Source: Asticcacaulis solisilvae (lineage in GTDB: Bacteria; Pseudomonadota; Alphaproteobacteria; Caulobacterales; Caulobacteraceae). Taken from it: a DNA stretch of 64,000 nucleotides. The stretch lies in contig NZ_JAGGMI010000009.1 of NCBI RefSeq assembly GCF_017875235.1, positions 62,001 to 126,000 on the forward strand, read 5' to 3'. Shown here piece after piece: positions 63,257 through 64,000 of the stretch. The translations under genes were made by a program, and so were the position numbers. Every line of letters begins with the position of its first letter. The first letter of the stretch is position 1. The notes below the pieces were generated by a model. The model was not told the origin of the DNA. It did no database searches and was given only the letters and a program-made list of their open reading frames with translations.

Positions 63257-63262
63257 GTGTGT

Positions 63263-63397
63263 TTACTTTCTGGAGCGTTTGGCCGGCGCTTTCTTCATCG
63301 CCCATTTCGCTTCGAGCGCACTTACCAGTGCCTCGATCTCCGGGTCGTTAAGTGCGGTATTGGTTTGATTGTCTGTGATCGTGTTTTGCGTTTGCAT
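63263..63397 (-). CDS. 44-residue protein of unknown function
   Basis: A small soluble protein beginning MQTQNTITDNQTNTALNDPE, with a helix (EIEALVSALEAKWAM) and a basic tail (KKAPAKRSRK). The ATG at 63397 has AGGAAGGA at 8 bases, and a strong terminator follows, so it is a real transcription unit. The acidic-helix and Lys/Arg tail might bind nucleic acid or protein, but no family is recognised. The ORF continues upstream to 63457 without a better start. Confidence 0.7.
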   Translation of the reverse strand: MQTQNTITDNQTNTALNDPEIEALVSALEAKWAMKKAPAKRSRK

Positions 63398-63660
63398 GGT
63401 CTTGATCCTTCCTATCGAAATCGATGATGGGACCGAGGGCCAGACCGGAGTCCTCACATGTCACCGGAGAAAACGACCTTTCGTTTTCGCAGGGGAACGG
63501 CGAAGCCGTTGACATTTGAGGTGGTCTGGTACGATGGGACTATCATTGATGAGATGGCCGTACCGGCGACCAGCCGGTACTCGTCGCGCCTGAAGGTCGA
63601 AGACCGAAGGGCGGCCGGGCTAAGCCAAAGGCGTGCCTGCAAAGCCCGCCACCTTCGCAA

Positions 63661-64000
63661 CTACTTGAATGCCGTGATTGCCGGATCCGGGTCCCCAAAC
63701 CGTATTGTCACCCAGTCATCGCCCTGGTTTTCAACTGAGGGTTCAACGGTAATCGCGACGGGAAGCCGGCCCTCATCTAGCATCATCTCGAACGGGTTGA
63801 GATGGTGGCCTTCCTGAACTTGGTCCTTGGAACCATACCAGTGATGATTGACGTTCAGTTGCTGCACACTCTTCCGGCCGGCCAGAACTTCGGCAAGGTC
63901 ACGTGCTCCGATTTTGATGTAGTCCCTTCCCAAACCGTGGGTCCACTCGAACCCAAAATCGAATGGCTCGCTCTTCGCAAGCCACGCACCATTCTTTGCA
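63661..64000 (-). CDS. Hypothetical protein, N-terminus beyond the window
   Basis: The frame is open to the right-hand window edge, so only about 113 C-terminal residues are visible. They contain FGFEWTHGLGRDYIKIGARDLAEVL, NVNHHWYGSKDQ and a conserved-looking MLDEGRLPVAITVEPS strand. No family recognised. Codon use and length suggest a true gene. A rightward frame (63458-63817) overlaps its 3' end and is probably a shadow. Confidence 0.6.
   Translation of the reverse strand, partial: AKNGAWLAKSEPFDFGFEWTHGLGRDYIKIGARDLAEVLAGRKSVQQLNVNHHWYGSKDQVQEGHHLNPFEMMLDEGRLPVAITVEPSVENQGDDWVTIRFGDPDPAITAFK

Larger units (their letters stand above)
62784..63262. other. Non-coding region with probable oriT
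   Basis: 479 bases without a supported gene, directly before the trwA-trwB-trwC-like operon. They hold two copies of a GGCGACAC-type dyad, a TTGACT...TAAGAA promoter-like pair for the leftward operon, a GC-rich inverted repeat (63066-63104) and the terminator of the small gene on the right. This is where oriT lies in R388-type plasmids. Confidence 0.65.

Noticed and set aside
63458-63817. 119-codon rightward frame near the right edge
   Set aside because: Has GGAG before its ATG, but the second half is antisense to a longer open frame and no family is seen.

Overview
The window reads as accessory DNA, most likely part of a large conjugative plasmid or an integrative element, of an alphaproteobacterium. 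Caulobacterales of the Asticcacaulis/Caulobacter type is my best guess. The reasons are GC-rich coding with alphaproteobacterial families (a MucR regulator, an XRE regulator of the alphaproteobacterial type, a TonB receptor next to a cupin and a tryptophan-halogenase-like gene) and a polysaccharide locus with a TonB receptor but no SusD. This assignment is inference; no rRNA, tRNA or replication gene was seen.

Region 1 (1-9.3 kb, rightward) is a Zn/Cd/Co export block. It holds the end of an RND adaptor, a CzcA-type RND pump, a CzcD-type CDF carrier, a small lipoprotein, a Zn/Cd P-type ATPase and a CzcO-like flavoprotein. An XRE regulator and a two-gene cassette of small exported Cys-rich proteins follow. 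Region 2 (9.4-17.6 kb) has a MerC-like membrane protein, a second Zn/Cd ATPase behind a CadR/ZntR-like promoter, and a quinone-reductase-like gene divergent from its HxlR regulator with a clear palindromic operator. A TetR/membrane-protein pair follows, and then a second copy of the Cys-rich cassette, downstream of a TetR gene that is divergent from a membrane-anchored flavin reductase.

Region 3 (17.6-31.1 kb) is copper resistance: copA-cueR (leftward), a hipBA toxin-antitoxin pair, a copZ-like chaperone with a second His-rich copper ATPase, a CopL-like small protein, copABCD, and two periplasmic or cytosolic copper-binding proteins (DUF305 and a four-helix Cys-rich protein). Two CueR-type promoters with 19-bp spacers stand in front of the two ATPase units. 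Region 4 (31.1-34.9 kb) is less dense: a MucR regulator, a lipoprotein, a small hypothetical gene, an esterase and a decayed copy of that esterase's 3' end.

Region 5 (35-52.9 kb) is a beta-mannan utilisation locus: GH26 and GH5 mannanases, a CE2-like acetylesterase, an SSS transporter, a disaccharide 2-epimerase, a GH130 mannosyl-glucose phosphorylase, a ROK sugar kinase, two ROK repressors and a large TonB receptor followed by a cupin-like and a halogenase-like gene. A shared 21-bp AT-rich palindrome lies before four transcription units and probably defines the regulon. Polymer would be cut outside the cell, deacetylated, taken up, epimerised and phosphorolysed.

Region 6 (52.9-64 kb) has a thioesterase, a membrane protein and a DUF1173 gene behind an exact FNR/FixK box. 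Beyond lie poorly known small genes and a conjugation module in trwA-trwB-trwC order (RHH accessory protein, coupling protein, MobF relaxase) with an oriT-like region at about 62.8-63.1 kb. Mating-pair-formation genes are not in the window.
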